The notes: generated by a model from the sequence alone, not told the origin. Shown: positions 8,361 through 17,262, counted from the first letter of the stretch. The stretch is DNA of 64,000 nucleotides from Microbacterium sp. XT11 (GCF_001513675.1 NZ_CP013859.1:1613081-1677080), one strand, 5' to 3'. Program-made: numbers and translations.

Positions 8361-9503
8361 ATGACGGAGCTGATCTCCGCGGATGACGCGTCCCCCGGCG
8401 ACCTGCGTGACGCCCTCGCCCGGGCGCTCGACGGCGGACCGGCACTGGCATTCGGGATGCTCGGAGACGCGCCGGCCGAGGCGCCGGACGGGACCGCCGT
8501 GGTCATCGCGACATCGGGCTCGAGCGGCATCCCCAAGCGGGTCGTCGTGAGCGGCGAGGCGCTGCGCGCGAGCGCCGAGGCGACGGCCGCCCGGATCGGC
8601 AGCGGCCGGTGGCTGCTCGCTCTGCCCACCGGATATGTCGCAGGGCTTCAGGTGCTGGTGCGGTCGATCCTCGCCGGCACCGAGCCCGTGGCCATCGGCG
8701 GCCGGTTCTCCGCCGACGCCTTCGCTCGCGCAGCTCTCCCACTCGCCGCCGGGGGAGAGACGCTCCTGACATCGCTCGTGCCCGCTCAGCTCGCCACCCT
8801 GCTCGACGCCGCCGACGACGTGCGGGTGCTCACGGCGCTCCGATCGTTCCGGGCGATCCTCGTCGGGGGACAGGCGCTGCCGGAGCCGCTCCGAGAGCGA
8901 GCCGACGACCTCGGCGTGCGGCTCGTGCGCACCTACGGTTCGACGGAGACGAGCGGCGGATGCGTATACGACGGCGTGCCGCTCGACACGGCCTCCGTGC
9001 GCGTCGACGACGGAGAGCTGTGCATCGCCGGTCCCATGCTGGCCGACGGCTACCTCGGCGACGAGCGGCTGACGGCGAGGGTGTTCGCCCGCGACGAGCA
9101 CGGCATCCGGTGGTATCGCACGGGGGATCTGGGCCTGGTCGACGACGACGGCATCGTGCGCGTGCACGGCCGGGCCGACAACGTGATCGTCTCCGGGGGC
9201 ATCAACATCTCCCTCGACCGCGTCGAGCGCATCGTGCGGACGATCCCGGGCCTGACCGGAGCCGTCGTCGTGGGCGTCGAGGACGAGCGCTGGGGCGAGG
9301 CATCCGTCGTCGTCGCGGCCCGGGGCGAGGCGCTGCGTCGCAGCGAGGCCGAGCAGCTCGCGCACGCGCGGGAGGCCGTCGCGGCGCAGATCGGGCGGCA
9401 TGCACGGCCCTCGCGACTCATCCTCGTCGACGAGCTCGCCGCCTTGCCGTCCGGAAAGCCCGACCGCGAGGCGATCCGCCGCGCCGTGGCGCAGCTGCGC
9501 TGA
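8361..9503 (+). CDS. menE: o-succinylbenzoate-CoA ligase
   Basis: 380 aa adenylate-forming enzyme, shorter than typical acyl-CoA ligases but usual for actinobacterial MenE. It activates o-succinylbenzoate with ATP and CoA to supply MenB. Core motifs in order: ATSGSSGIPK (P-loop), YGSTETSGG, YRTGDLG, the hinge region with RVHGRADN, and the C-terminal catalytic-Lys motif LPSGKPDREAIR. ATG 8361 is chosen because GGAG (8351-8354) sits 6 nt upstream; ATG 8337 is in frame and would add eight residues. It lies 136 nt after menB on the same strand; no terminator is evident between them. Confidence 0.93.
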   Translation: MTELISADDASPGDLRDALARALDGGPALAFGMLGDAPAEAPDGTAVVIATSGSSGIPKRVVVSGEALRASAEATAARIGSGRWLLALPTGYVAGLQVLVRSILAGTEPVAIGGRFSADAFARAALPLAAGGETLLTSLVPAQLATLLDAADDVRVLTALRSFRAILVGGQALPEPLRERADDLGVRLVRTYGSTETSGGCVYDGVPLDTASVRVDDGELCIAGPMLADGYLGDERLTARVFARDEHGIRWYRTGDLGLVDDDGIVRVHGRADNVIVSGGINISLDRVERIVRTIPGLTGAVVVGVEDERWGEASVVVAARGEALRRSEAEQLAHAREAVAAQIGRHARPSRLILVDELAALPSGKPDREAIRRAVAQLR

Positions 9504-9600
9504 GTCGCATCGCCACCGCGACCTCGACCCTTCCGCGCGACGCCCCACTCCGGAGCGTCACGCGGACAGGAGGCCCGTGCGATCGGTGCCACGATGGAGC

Positions 9601-10392
9601 ATGACCTCCTACACGCACGGACACCACGAATCCGTCCTCCGCTCGCACAGCGTGCGCGACATCTCGAACTCGGCGGCGTATCTCCGCCCGCACCTGACCG
9701 CCCAGACCAGGCTGCTCGACGTCGGCGCCGGTCCGGGCTCGATCACCGTCGACTTCGCCGGCGTGGTGGCGCACGTCACAGCGACGGAGATCGACGACCG
9801 CGCGCTGTCACTGTCGCGCGATCTGGCCGCCTCGCGCGGTGTCACGAACATCGCCTTCGCGGTCGAGGACGTGCATGCCCTGAGCTTCGCCGACGACAGC
9901 TTCGACGTCGTGCACGCGCACCAGGTGCTCCAGCACGTCGGAGACCCGGTGCAGGCGCTGAGGGAGATGCGCCGGGTGGCAGTGCCCGGTGGGGTGGTGG
10001 CGGCGCGCGACGCGGATTACGCCGGGTTCTTATGGTTCCCGCTGCTCCCTGAGCTGCAGTCCTGGCTCGACCTGTACCGCCGCGCCGCTCGCGCGAACGG
10101 GGGCGAGCCGGATGCCGGACGCCGACTGCTGGCCTGGGCGCGTGCCGCCGGATTCGATGAGATCACGGCGACGGCATCGACCTGGTGCTACGCCACGCCG
10201 GAGGAGCGGGCGTGGTGGGGCGGCATGTGGGCCGACCGCATCCTGGAATCCGCGCTGGCGCGGCAACTGGTCGACGCGGGCATGGCGACGCGCGACGACC
10301 TCCGGGCGATCAGTGAGGCCTGGCGGCGCTGGGCCGACGACGGCGACGGCTGGTTCCTCGTGCCGCACGGCGAGATCATCGCCAGAGCCTGA
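9601..10392 (+). CDS. class I SAM-dependent methyltransferase
   Basis: 263 aa. It has the SAM-binding glycine motif LDVGAGPGS near residue 40, an acidic residue after beta-2 (TATEIDDRAL), the post-II motif FDVVHAHQVLQHV and PGGVVAARD, which is the UbiE/methyltransferase-11 arrangement. The C-terminal half is rich in Trp and probably shapes the substrate pocket. Its position after menB and menE invites a MenG call, but MenG proteins are shorter and carry other signatures, so substrate is left open. Start ATG 9601 has a weak GGAG just before it. It is probably a soluble cytosolic enzyme. Confidence 0.85.
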   Translation: MTSYTHGHHESVLRSHSVRDISNSAAYLRPHLTAQTRLLDVGAGPGSITVDFAGVVAHVTATEIDDRALSLSRDLAASRGVTNIAFAVEDVHALSFADDSFDVVHAHQVLQHVGDPVQALREMRRVAVPGGVVAARDADYAGFLWFPLLPELQSWLDLYRRAARANGGEPDAGRRLLAWARAAGFDEITATASTWCYATPEERAWWGGMWADRILESALARQLVDAGMATRDDLRAISEAWRRWADDGDGWFLVPHGEIIARA

Positions 10393-10487
10393 CGCCCAGG
10401 ATGCGGACGCGACTCGGCACGCGCGGCTGCCGAGGATACATCGGCAGGCGGATGCGTGCAGACGCTCGCGCCACGTAGCGTGGGAGG

Positions 10488-11678
10488 GTGTTCCGCCCCG
10501 TCTCCCGCACCTGGCTGATCCTCGACATCATCGGTGCCGTCTTCGGTCTCGCCGTCACCACGCCGCTGACCTTCGTCACGGGTGACACCGGGCTGAGCAA
10601 GTGGATCCTCTCGGCGCCGGCCGCCGTCACCGTGTACGTGCTCGTCGCGATCATCCTGTGGGGTGCCGCGGCCATCTGCAGACTGTCGCCCGCGCTCGCG
10701 ATCGGCATCGCCTGGGTGGGGGCTGCGCTGCAGATGGCGGCGGGGCTGCCGCCGGCCGCGTACGACCTCGCCATCCTCGTCGTGCTGTTCGCGACGGCCG
10801 CATGGGGGACGACGCGGGTGCTGTGGATCGGCGGCATCTCGGCCCTGGGCGGAGGCGTGCTCGGCGGGATCTACTTCGCCGTGGTGTGGTCGGGTGAACT
10901 CGGCACCGACCCGGCCGCGGCGATGCGGGCGGCCATGCTCGCCGGGCTGATGGCGACCGTGTTCGTGCTCGCGATGGTGATGTCGTGGGGCACAGGGCTG
11001 CTCTGGCGGGTCGTGCTCAACGGGCGGGCCACACAGATGGCCCGCGCGCAGGCGGAGCTGCTGGCCGCCGAGGAGCAGGAGCGTGTGCGCATCGCGCGGG
11101 ACATGCACGACATCGTGGCGCACTCGCTCGCCGTCGTGATCGCGCAGGCCGACGGAGCCCGGTACGCCGCGACGGTGAAGCCGGAGGCGGCGACCGAGGC
11201 CCTGGGGACGATCGCGCAGATCGCGCGGGGCGCGCTGTCGGATGTGCGGCTGCTCCTGACACAGCTGCGTCACCGCCAGGGCGACGGTCCGCAGCCCACG
11301 CTCGCCGATCTCGAGACGCTGTTCGCGCAGGTGCGGCAGGCCGGCGTCGAGCCTCGGATCACCGTGGACCCGATGCCGCCGGGGGAACCGCCCGGAGCCA
11401 TCCAGCTGGCCGTCTACCGCATCCTGCAGGAGGCCCTGACGAACGCCATCCGGCACGGCGACGGCGCGGTGGACGTGCACCTCGCCTGGCTCCCCGACCG
11501 CGTCGAGGTCCACGTCGCCAACGGCATGTCTGCGGCGTCGGTCCCGAATCCCGGCGGACACGGGGTGATCGGCATGCGCGAACGCGCGCAACTGATGGGC
11601 GGTACGCTACAAGCGGGGCAGGAGGGCGAACGGTTCGTCGTGCGTGCGACGCTCCCGATCGCAGGAGCACAGGCATGA
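10488..11678 (+). CDS. sensor histidine kinase, DesK/NarX-like (HisKA_3)
   Basis: 396 aa. The first ~180 residues contain about five or six membrane segments with little extracellular loop, suggesting it senses something in or at the membrane. The dimerisation helix has the H-box RIARDMHDIVAHSLAVV (phospho-acceptor His near residue 212), followed by a HATPase_c domain with N-box LTNAIRHG and G-box GGHGVIGMRERAQLMGG. GTG 10488 is preceded by TAGCGT and 6 nt, which also read GGGAGG. The stop overlaps the response regulator start (ATGA), so the pair is co-translated. The neighbouring MacB-like ABC genes are a plausible target, as in drug- or peptide-sensing systems. Confidence 0.93.
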   Translation: MFRPVSRTWLILDIIGAVFGLAVTTPLTFVTGDTGLSKWILSAPAAVTVYVLVAIILWGAAAICRLSPALAIGIAWVGAALQMAAGLPPAAYDLAILVVLFATAAWGTTRVLWIGGISALGGGVLGGIYFAVVWSGELGTDPAAAMRAAMLAGLMATVFVLAMVMSWGTGLLWRVVLNGRATQMARAQAELLAAEEQERVRIARDMHDIVAHSLAVVIAQADGARYAATVKPEAATEALGTIAQIARGALSDVRLLLTQLRHRQGDGPQPTLADLETLFAQVRQAGVEPRITVDPMPPGEPPGAIQLAVYRILQEALTNAIRHGDGAVDVHLAWLPDRVEVHVANGMSAASVPNPGGHGVIGMRERAQLMGGTLQAGQEGERFVVRATLPIAGAQA

Positions 11679-12310
11679 TCAGGGTCGTACTCGTCGATGA
11701 CCAGGCGCTTTTCCGCGCCGGCATCCGGATGCTGGTGGCGTCGCAGCCCGACCTCGACGTCGTCGGCGAAGCCGGTGACGGTCGCGAGGCCATCGACGTC
11801 GTGCGAGCGACCCGCCCCGATGTCGTGCTGATGGACATCCGGATGCCGGTCATGGACGGGCTCACCGCGACGGCGGAGATCCTCGCACAGCCCGACGCGC
11901 CGCGCGTGGTGATGCTGACCACGTTCGACCTCGACGAGGCGGCGGCGCGCGCGATCCGGCAGGGTGCGAGCGGCTTCCTGCTCAAGGACGCCGACCCGGA
12001 GTTCCTCCTCGCCGCGGTGCGCACGGTGCATTCGGGGTCGAGCGTGATCGCCGCGTCGGCGACCCGTGAGCTGTTCGAGCACTTCGCCGAGGCGCCGAAG
12101 CCGGTTCCCCCGCAGTACGCCGGGCTGACCGACCGTGAACGCGAGATCTTCGCCCTCGCCGCTCGGGGGCTGTCGAACTCCGAGATCGCCGCACGCGAGT
12201 ACCTCAGCGAGGCCACCGTGAAGACGCACATCAGCCGCATCCTCACCAAGCTCGCCCTTCGCGATCGGGTGCAGCTGGTGGTGTTCGCCTTCGAGCACGG
12301 CCTGGCCTAG
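11675..12310 (+). CDS. LuxR/NarL-type response regulator
   Basis: 211 aa. The receiver domain has the acidic pair in VVLVDDQALFRAG, the phospho-acceptor Asp in VVLMDIRMPVMDG, the switch Thr in MLTTFD and the conserved Lys in LLKDADP. The C-terminal LuxR helix-turn-helix is LTDREREIFALAARGLSNSE followed by the recognition helix ATVKTHISRIL. It is phosphorylated by the kinase encoded immediately upstream (4-bp overlap) and should bind DNA as a dimer. A large palindrome starts 44 nt after its stop, before the ABC transporter genes. Confidence 0.95.
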   Translation: MIRVVLVDDQALFRAGIRMLVASQPDLDVVGEAGDGREAIDVVRATRPDVVLMDIRMPVMDGLTATAEILAQPDAPRVVMLTTFDLDEAAARAIRQGASGFLLKDADPEFLLAAVRTVHSGSSVIAASATRELFEHFAEAPKPVPPQYAGLTDREREIFALAARGLSNSEIAAREYLSEATVKTHISRILTKLALRDRVQLVVFAFEHGLA

Positions 12311-12353
12311 GCCCTGGCCGGTCCGGCCCCCTGCGGGTGCCGTCCTCGGCCGA

Positions 12354-12416
12354 GTTTCGAGTCGCATGATTTGCCCCCGAATCGGCGATTTCGGGGCAAA
12401 TCATGCGACTCGAAAC
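12354..12416. repeat. large perfect inverted repeat, palindromic element copy 2
   Basis: Two 24-nt arms (12354-12377 and 12393-12416), exactly complementary, enclose a 15-nt loop CGAATCGGCGATTTC. The arm contains GCATGATTTG, similar to GTATGAGTTG in the arm of the first element, and the loop shares AATCGGCGA. It sits between the response regulator and the ABC ATPase, both on the plus strand. It could end transcription, but it has no U-tract. Confidence 0.85.
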
Positions 12417-12527
12417 CCGAAAGGCAGCCGCAGGCCTGCGACCGGCCAGGGGGATCATCCTGCAGATGTACGAGGATGCTCCTCCCGGGCGACGCGGCGG
12501 CGGATGCCGCGGAAATAGCGTCGAAGC

Positions 12528-13289
12528 ATGGAGATCACGACCACCGACCTCGGGCTCGCCGCCCGCGTCCAGCACCTGAAGAAGACCTACGGCGCCGGCG
12601 AGGGCACCGTCCACGCGCTCGACGACGTGAGCGTCGGCATCCGCCGCGGGCAGTTCACGGCCATCATGGGCCCGTCGGGTTCGGGCAAGTCCACGCTCAT
12701 GCACATCATGGCCGGCCTCGACAGCCCCACGGAGGGCCGCGCGTGGATCGGCGACACCGAGATCACCGGCCTCGGCGACATCGACCTCACGATCCTGCGC
12801 CGCCGTCGCGTCGGCTTCATCTTCCAGGCGTTCAACCTCGTGCCGACGCTCACGGCGTTGGGCAACATCATGCTGCCGTTCGAGCTCGACGGGCGTCGCC
12901 CGAGTGCCATCGAGAAGGCGCGCATCGACGGCCTCATCGAGACGCTGGGGCTGGGTGCGCGCCTCGACCACCGCCCCCACCAGCTCTCCGGCGGCCAGCA
13001 GCAGCGCGTCGCGATCGCGAGGGCCCTGGCGACCGCCCCCGACCTCGTGTTCGCCGACGAGCCGACAGGCAACCTCGACTCCAAGACCGGCCGCGAGGTG
13101 CTGCGCCTGCTGGCGGCCGCGAGCCGCGAGCACGGCCAGTCGATCGCGATGGTCACGCATGACGCGATCGCGGCGAGCCACGCCGACCGGGTTCTGTTCC
13201 TCGGCGACGGCCGCATCGTGGCCGACCACCCGCGGCAGACCGCGGAAGAGATCTCCGCGTACATGCTCGCCGCCGAGGTGCCGGCATGA
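12528..13289 (+). CDS. MacB/LolD-type ABC transporter ATP-binding protein
   Basis: 253 aa. Walker A GPSGSGKST, Q-loop FIFQAFNLVPTL, signature LSGGQQQRVAIARAL, Walker B LVFADEPTGNLD and His switch TH are all present. The NLD/ 'FNLVPTL' pattern is that of the type VII (MacB/LolD/FtsE) family, which powers FtsX-like permeases that act by mechanotransmission rather than classic import. ATG 12528 is preceded by TAGCGT plus 6 nt, suggesting a leaderless transcript. It overlaps the permease gene by 4 bp (ATGA). The adjacent two-component system is the likely regulator. Confidence 0.95.
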   Translation: MEITTTDLGLAARVQHLKKTYGAGEGTVHALDDVSVGIRRGQFTAIMGPSGSGKSTLMHIMAGLDSPTEGRAWIGDTEITGLGDIDLTILRRRRVGFIFQAFNLVPTLTALGNIMLPFELDGRRPSAIEKARIDGLIETLGLGARLDHRPHQLSGGQQQRVAIARALATAPDLVFADEPTGNLDSKTGREVLRLLAAASREHGQSIAMVTHDAIAASHADRVLFLGDGRIVADHPRQTAEEISAYMLAAEVPA

Positions 13290-14746
13290 GCGCGGTCGCG
13301 ACGGTCGTGCCCCAGACGGCGGCGACCGGATCCCGGCTCTCCTGGCTCCGCGAGCGCGGCATGGGGGCCAGCATCCTCGTCGCCGCGCTGTCGTCGGCGT
13401 TCGGCGTCGTGCTCGTCGAGACCACGGCGTACATCGCGGCCGTGCTGCAGGCCGACCCCTTCATCGGCGACAGCGAGACCTTGGCGTTCGTCGTCGCCCT
13501 GCTGTCGGTGCTGCTCACCGCCGTGGCGATGTACGTGGCGGCGATCGTCACGGCTAACACGTTCTCGACGATCATCGCCGGCCGCACCCGGCAGATCGCC
13601 CTGCTCCGCCTCATCGGCGCGACGGCTCGGTCGCAGCGCTCCGAGGTGGGGCGGCAGGGTCTCATCGTGGGCGTGATCGGCGCGCTCATCGGCGCACTCG
13701 TGGGGGTCGCGGTCGCGGTGGCCGGCGTGCAGATCGGTGAGCGGATCATCGCGAACACCCCCGACGACTTCACGGTCGCGCAGCCGTTCATCGCCCTGCC
13801 GGTCGCCGGCGTCGCGCTGACCACGTGGATCGCCGCCTGGGCGGGCTCGCGCCGGGTGCTCTCGGTGACACCGCTGCAGGCGATCGCGGGGTCTGTCGAG
13901 CGCACGCACGAGGAGGTATCAGTACGGGCCGGCCGTCACGTCGGCGCGTGGATCCTGCTGATCACGGGCGTGGCGCTCCTCGCGGCAGGCGTCGTGATCG
14001 GCCTCGTTACGCCGCTGGGGGTCGTGGTGGCGTTCTTCGGCGGCATCCTCTCGTTCACCGGCCTCGCACTCGGATCGGTGCTGTTCATGCCGCCGGTGCT
14101 CCGGCTGGTCGGCCGGCTGTTCGGAACGAGCGCGACAGCGCGCCTCGCCGCGCAGAACGCCCTGCGCTACCCGGAGCGCTCCTCGCGCATGGCGATCGGC
14201 GTGGTGATGGGGGTGACCCTGGTGACGATGTTCGCCGTCGCGCTGGAGTCCAGCAAGCGACTCATGACCAGCCAGATGACGGGTGACATCCCCGACGACT
14301 TCTTCGCGCCCTACGACGCGTTCGCGAGCATCATGATGGTGCTCGTGGCCATCTCCGCCGTGATCGCGGCCGTCGGGCTCGTGAACCTCCTCACGATCGG
14401 GGTCGTGCAGCGCCGTCGCGAGCTGGGGCTTCTGCGTTCGATCGGCCTGTCCAGCGCGCAGGTGCGTCGCATGGTGCTGCTCGAGGCGACGCACATCACG
14501 GTCGCCGCGACGGTGACCGGCCTCGTGCTGGGAGTGGCGTACGGCTGGATCGCCGCGCAGTCACTGCTGGGCTCGGTCCCCACGCTGCCGGAGTTCACGC
14601 CCGCGGGGCTCATCGCGCCGGCGGTTCCCTGGATCCCCGTCGCGGTGATCGTGGTCGCCACCGCGATCCTCACGCTGGTGGCGGCTGCGACCCCGACGAG
14701 GCTCGCGACGCGCGTGGCACCTGTGGAGGCGCTCGCCGCCGATTGA
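13286..14746 (+). CDS. FtsX-like ABC transporter permease
   Basis: 486 aa, integral membrane. It contains two FtsX-type halves: membrane segments near residues 25-60, 75-110, 135-165, 185-205, then 225-255, 265-290, 355-385, 405-435 and 450-480. The characteristic juxtamembrane segments ARTRQIALLRLIGA (first half; actual text TRQIALLRLIGA) and RRELGLLRSIGL (second half) precede the transporter's coupling helices. There is no large extracytoplasmic MacB domain, so it more likely exports or releases a peptide or drug than spans an envelope. It is translated with the ATPase (4-bp overlap). A terminator follows. Confidence 0.92.
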   Translation: MSAVATVVPQTAATGSRLSWLRERGMGASILVAALSSAFGVVLVETTAYIAAVLQADPFIGDSETLAFVVALLSVLLTAVAMYVAAIVTANTFSTIIAGRTRQIALLRLIGATARSQRSEVGRQGLIVGVIGALIGALVGVAVAVAGVQIGERIIANTPDDFTVAQPFIALPVAGVALTTWIAAWAGSRRVLSVTPLQAIAGSVERTHEEVSVRAGRHVGAWILLITGVALLAAGVVIGLVTPLGVVVAFFGGILSFTGLALGSVLFMPPVLRLVGRLFGTSATARLAAQNALRYPERSSRMAIGVVMGVTLVTMFAVALESSKRLMTSQMTGDIPDDFFAPYDAFASIMMVLVAISAVIAAVGLVNLLTIGVVQRRRELGLLRSIGLSSAQVRRMVLLEATHITVAATVTGLVLGVAYGWIAAQSLLGSVPTLPEFTPAGLIAPAVPWIPVAVIVVATAILTLVAAATPTRLATRVAPVEALAAD

Positions 14747-14756
14747 GCGGAACGAG

Positions 14757-14798
14757 CAGGTGCCGGGTCCGCCGTGCGGGCGGCGGGCCCGGCACCTG
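14757..14798 (+). terminator. rho-independent-type hairpin after the ABC operon
   Basis: CAGGTGCCGGG (14757-14767) pairs exactly with CCCGGCACCTG (14788-14798), with an inner GC-rich stem-loop. No clear U-tract follows, as is usual in high-GC actinobacteria. Confidence 0.65.
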
Positions 14799-14819
14799 TG
14801 GCTTGTCTAGGCTGGAGGG

Positions 14820-15476
14820 ATGCCGTCGCCCTTCGATCAGTCCAGCTACCAGGTCCGTCTCGAGTGGGGAGTGGAGGGGCTGGCCCGGCTCGCCCCGGCT
14901 GACGTCATCGTCGTGGTGGACGTGCTGCGCTTCTCATCGACGGTCGCCGACGCGGTGGGCTCGGGCGCATCGGTCGACCTCGCACCCGCTCTGGAGTGGT
15001 CGCGCAACGGTGCGGCGGTCGCGGCTGCCGCGCATGACGCCGTGGTGCTGCTCGGAGGCATCCGCAACGCCTCGGCGGTCGCCGGCGCCGTGCAGGCGCT
15101 TCAGGAGCGACGTGGGGAGCGCACCTCGGTCGCCGTCATCGCCGCGGGAGAAGCGGATGCCGAAGGGCGTGTGCGCGTGGCTGTCGAAGACCACCTGGGT
15201 GCCGGTGCCGTCATCGCTGCGCTGACCGATCGGGGCATCGACCATACGGCCCCTGAGGCGGCGGTGGCGGCGGAGGGCTTCCGCGCGCTGCGAGGCGCCC
15301 TGCGGCACCTCCTCACCGCGAGCGGCTCGGGGCGCGAGCTGGCGAACGGGGTGCCGTCGACCGCGCGCATGCGGGCGGCGGGGGTGACTCCGACCTCGGT
15401 CGAGGACGCCGCCATGCTCGACGCGGTCGACGTCGTGCCGGTGCTGCAGCACGGCGCGTTCGTCGCCTTCCGCTGA
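14820..15476 (+). CDS. ComB-family 2-phosphosulfolactate phosphatase-like protein
   Basis: 218 aa. It matches the ComB fold family (VIVVVDVLRFSSTV near residue 30; LGGIRNASAVA; a late GVTPTSVEDAAMLDAVDVVPV). In methanogens ComB dephosphorylates 2-phosphosulfolactate in coenzyme M synthesis; actinobacteria make no coenzyme M, so the real substrate is unknown. ATG 14820 follows TAGGCT plus GGAGGG (6 nt), serving as both leaderless spacer and possible ribosome-binding site. No other coenzyme M or sulfolactate genes are nearby. The family call is good; the reaction is not established in this context. Confidence 0.85.
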   Translation: MPSPFDQSSYQVRLEWGVEGLARLAPADVIVVVDVLRFSSTVADAVGSGASVDLAPALEWSRNGAAVAAAAHDAVVLLGGIRNASAVAGAVQALQERRGERTSVAVIAAGEADAEGRVRVAVEDHLGAGAVIAALTDRGIDHTAPEAAVAAEGFRALRGALRHLLTASGSGRELANGVPSTARMRAAGVTPTSVEDAAMLDAVDVVPVLQHGAFVAFR

Positions 15477-15594
15477 GCGGTCGATCGGCCGGGAGCTCCG
15501 CCGCCAGACCGCCCTGCCGGCCGGTCGCGCACCGCGTGGCCGACGAGCCGACGCAGCGGCAGCCGCCGGCCGCCGACCGACGTAAGGTCGTGGC

Positions 15595-16059
15595 ATGAGG
15601 TACCTTCCCGCGTTCGCCCTCGACGCCGTTCTCGTGCTCGTCTTCGCCGCGATCGGCCGCGCATCGCACGACGAGAACCCGGCCGGATTCCTGCTCACGG
15701 CGTGGCCGTTCCTCGTGGCTCTCCTCGTGGGGCACGCGCTCGCGGCCCTGCTGCCAGGACGTCCTCGCAGACCGTGGTCACTCGGCTGGGGAGCCGTCGC
15801 ATGGGTGGTCACGGTGGCCGGGGGCATGCTGCTCCGCCTGGCGACAGGCGCGACCGCCCAGGTGCCGTTCATCATCGTGGCGACCATCGTCCTCGGCGTG
15901 TTCCTCGTCGGATGGCGTGCGCTCGCCGCTGTGTTCCGACGTCGGCGCTCGGCCCGCGGGCGCGATCTCGTCGATGCGCAGGCGCCGGCCGACCGATCGG
16001 AGGGAGAGACGGATGCGGCGGCACCCCGACTCGACGACGACGGTGCGGAGCCGCGGTAG
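15595..16059 (+). CDS. DUF3054 family membrane protein
   Basis: 154 aa with four hydrophobic segments (about residues 5-20, 32-50, 68-85, 92-112) and a charged tail of ~40 residues ending in acidic and Arg-rich text. The family pattern is FALDAVLVLVFAAIGRASH and WPFLVALLVGHAL. It is common in actinobacteria and its function is unknown. ATG 15595 follows TAAGGT plus 6 nt, again leaderless style. It converges with the SprT-like gene. Confidence 0.85.
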   Translation: MRYLPAFALDAVLVLVFAAIGRASHDENPAGFLLTAWPFLVALLVGHALAALLPGRPRRPWSLGWGAVAWVVTVAGGMLLRLATGATAQVPFIIVATIVLGVFLVGWRALAAVFRRRRSARGRDLVDAQAPADRSEGETDAAAPRLDDDGAEPR

Positions 16060-16068
16060 CGGCAGGAC

Positions 16069-16557
16069 TCAGCGCGGGGCCTGAGCGGCGAGCCGGACGT
16101 CGGCGCTGATCTCGCGGCGCGTCCAGGTGAAGACGTAGCGGGCGTCGAACGTTCGGGAGCACTTGGCGCACGACGTCGCCCGCGTCGGACGACGGTGACG
16201 ATAGGTCACATGCCCTGCGGGGCAGGTGCCGACCCAGGGGGCGAGCTCGACGGCGGTCTCACCGTGATGGGTCGTCCCGCCGACGTAGCCGAGGTCGCGC
16301 GCGATGCGCTTCCACTCCGGACCGTGCGCTGCGCGGTGCCCGGCGAGGGCGTGGGCCACCTCGTGCAGCAGCACCTGGTGGATCTCGTCGTCGTCGAAAC
16401 GCGCGGCGAGGTATCGCGACACCGTGATGCGCTTGTTCGTGTAGTCGCACTGGCCGGCTCGACGCTTGGCGTGGTCGAAGCCGAACGACCAGCTGTCGTC
16501 GAGATGCATCGCGATCAGTGCTTCGCCCCAGACGCGCACACGGTCGAGTTCCGCCAT
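16069..16557 (-). CDS. SprT-like zinc metalloprotein
   Basis: 162 aa. The metallopeptidase helix LLHEVAHALAGH carries HExxH, with a second His in AAHGPEWK as in SprT/Spartan proteins. The C-terminal zinc ribbon is built from CPAGHVTYRH and CAKCSRTF. It is probably cytosolic. Bacterial SprT proteins are mostly uncharacterised; eukaryotic Spartan cleaves DNA-protein crosslinks, so a role in nucleic-acid-linked proteolysis is possible but inferred. On the minus strand TAGCCT ends 6 nt before ATG 16557, so the mRNA is probably leaderless. The TPR-protein gene lies 40 nt upstream in the same direction. Confidence 0.92.
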   Translation of the reverse strand: MAELDRVRVWGEALIAMHLDDSWSFGFDHAKRRAGQCDYTNKRITVSRYLAARFDDDEIHQVLLHEVAHALAGHRAAHGPEWKRIARDLGYVGGTTHHGETAVELAPWVGTCPAGHVTYRHRRPTRATSCAKCSRTFDARYVFTWTRREISADVRLAAQAPR

Positions 16558-16597
16558 GCGCCAAGGCTAAGCCATGCCGCCGACATCGCGGCGCGGC

Positions 16598-17125
16598 TCA
16601 GCCCGCCACGAGTTGTGAGGTGCGGCGTCGCTCGACGGCCTCGATGGCGAGCAGCGCGGTCTCGAGCTCGCTGTCCTGTGCGCCGGCCTCGCGGCGGAGG
16701 AAGAGGGAGCGCTTGAAGCTCTCGCGCGCAGTCTCGTAGTCGCCGGCGTCGTACGCGTTCTTGCCGTGGTGCTGGTGCGCGAACGCGGCGATCGACAGCC
16801 ACCGCTGTCCCTCCGCCTCATCGGCACAGGTCGCGAGCTCCTGCTCGGCTGCGGCGTGCGCACCGCGGTACTGGAGCACCGTGGCGTGCAGCACCCGCGC
16901 GCGCAGCACGTCCTTGCGCGTGCCGGCCATGCGGGCCTGCCGCACGGTCTCATCCGCCAGAGCCAGGGCGTCGTCGAGTCGTCCGAGCACCTTCAGCAGC
17001 CACACGCGCTCCAGGAGCGCGGGGAGGCTGCGCTGGTTCTCGATCTCGGCCAGCCTGTCCGCGCACTCGTCGAGGTCGACGATCTCGCGGAGGGTGTCCT
17101 GGTCGTATCCCCGGATGAAACCCAT
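16598..17125 (-). CDS. tetratricopeptide-like protein
   Basis: 175 aa, all helical, with repeated TPR-like helix pairs (LERVWLLKVLGRLDDALALA; GKNAYDAGDYETARESFKRS). Such repeats bind other proteins; no catalytic motif is seen. Start ATG 17125 (MGFIRGYDQ) is chosen over the upstream in-frame ATG 17191 because GGAG precedes it at good spacing and the extra 22 residues are Arg-rich with no helical pattern. It sits directly upstream of the SprT-like gene, 40 nt apart, and could share its transcript. Partner is unknown. Confidence 0.8.
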   Translation of the reverse strand: MGFIRGYDQDTLREIVDLDECADRLAEIENQRSLPALLERVWLLKVLGRLDDALALADETVRQARMAGTRKDVLRARVLHATVLQYRGAHAAAEQELATCADEAEGQRWLSIAAFAHQHHGKNAYDAGDYETARESFKRSLFLRREAGAQDSELETALLAIEAVERRRTSQLVAG

Positions 17126-17262
17126 TGCTCTCCTTCCGCAGCGTCCCGCCCTCCAGTCTGCATGCCGCGACGGCGAGCGCCGGGGCGGCACGCCCCGAGT
17201 TCCGGCATCCGATCCTCCGGGGCACCGCGCCAGCCTGCGTGGACTGCCGCGGCGGCGCCGGC

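Noticed and set aside
9601..10392. Calling the methyltransferase MenG (demethylmenaquinone methyltransferase)
   Set aside because: It follows menB and menE, but it is longer than MenG and lacks its specific signatures; only the general SAM motifs are supported.
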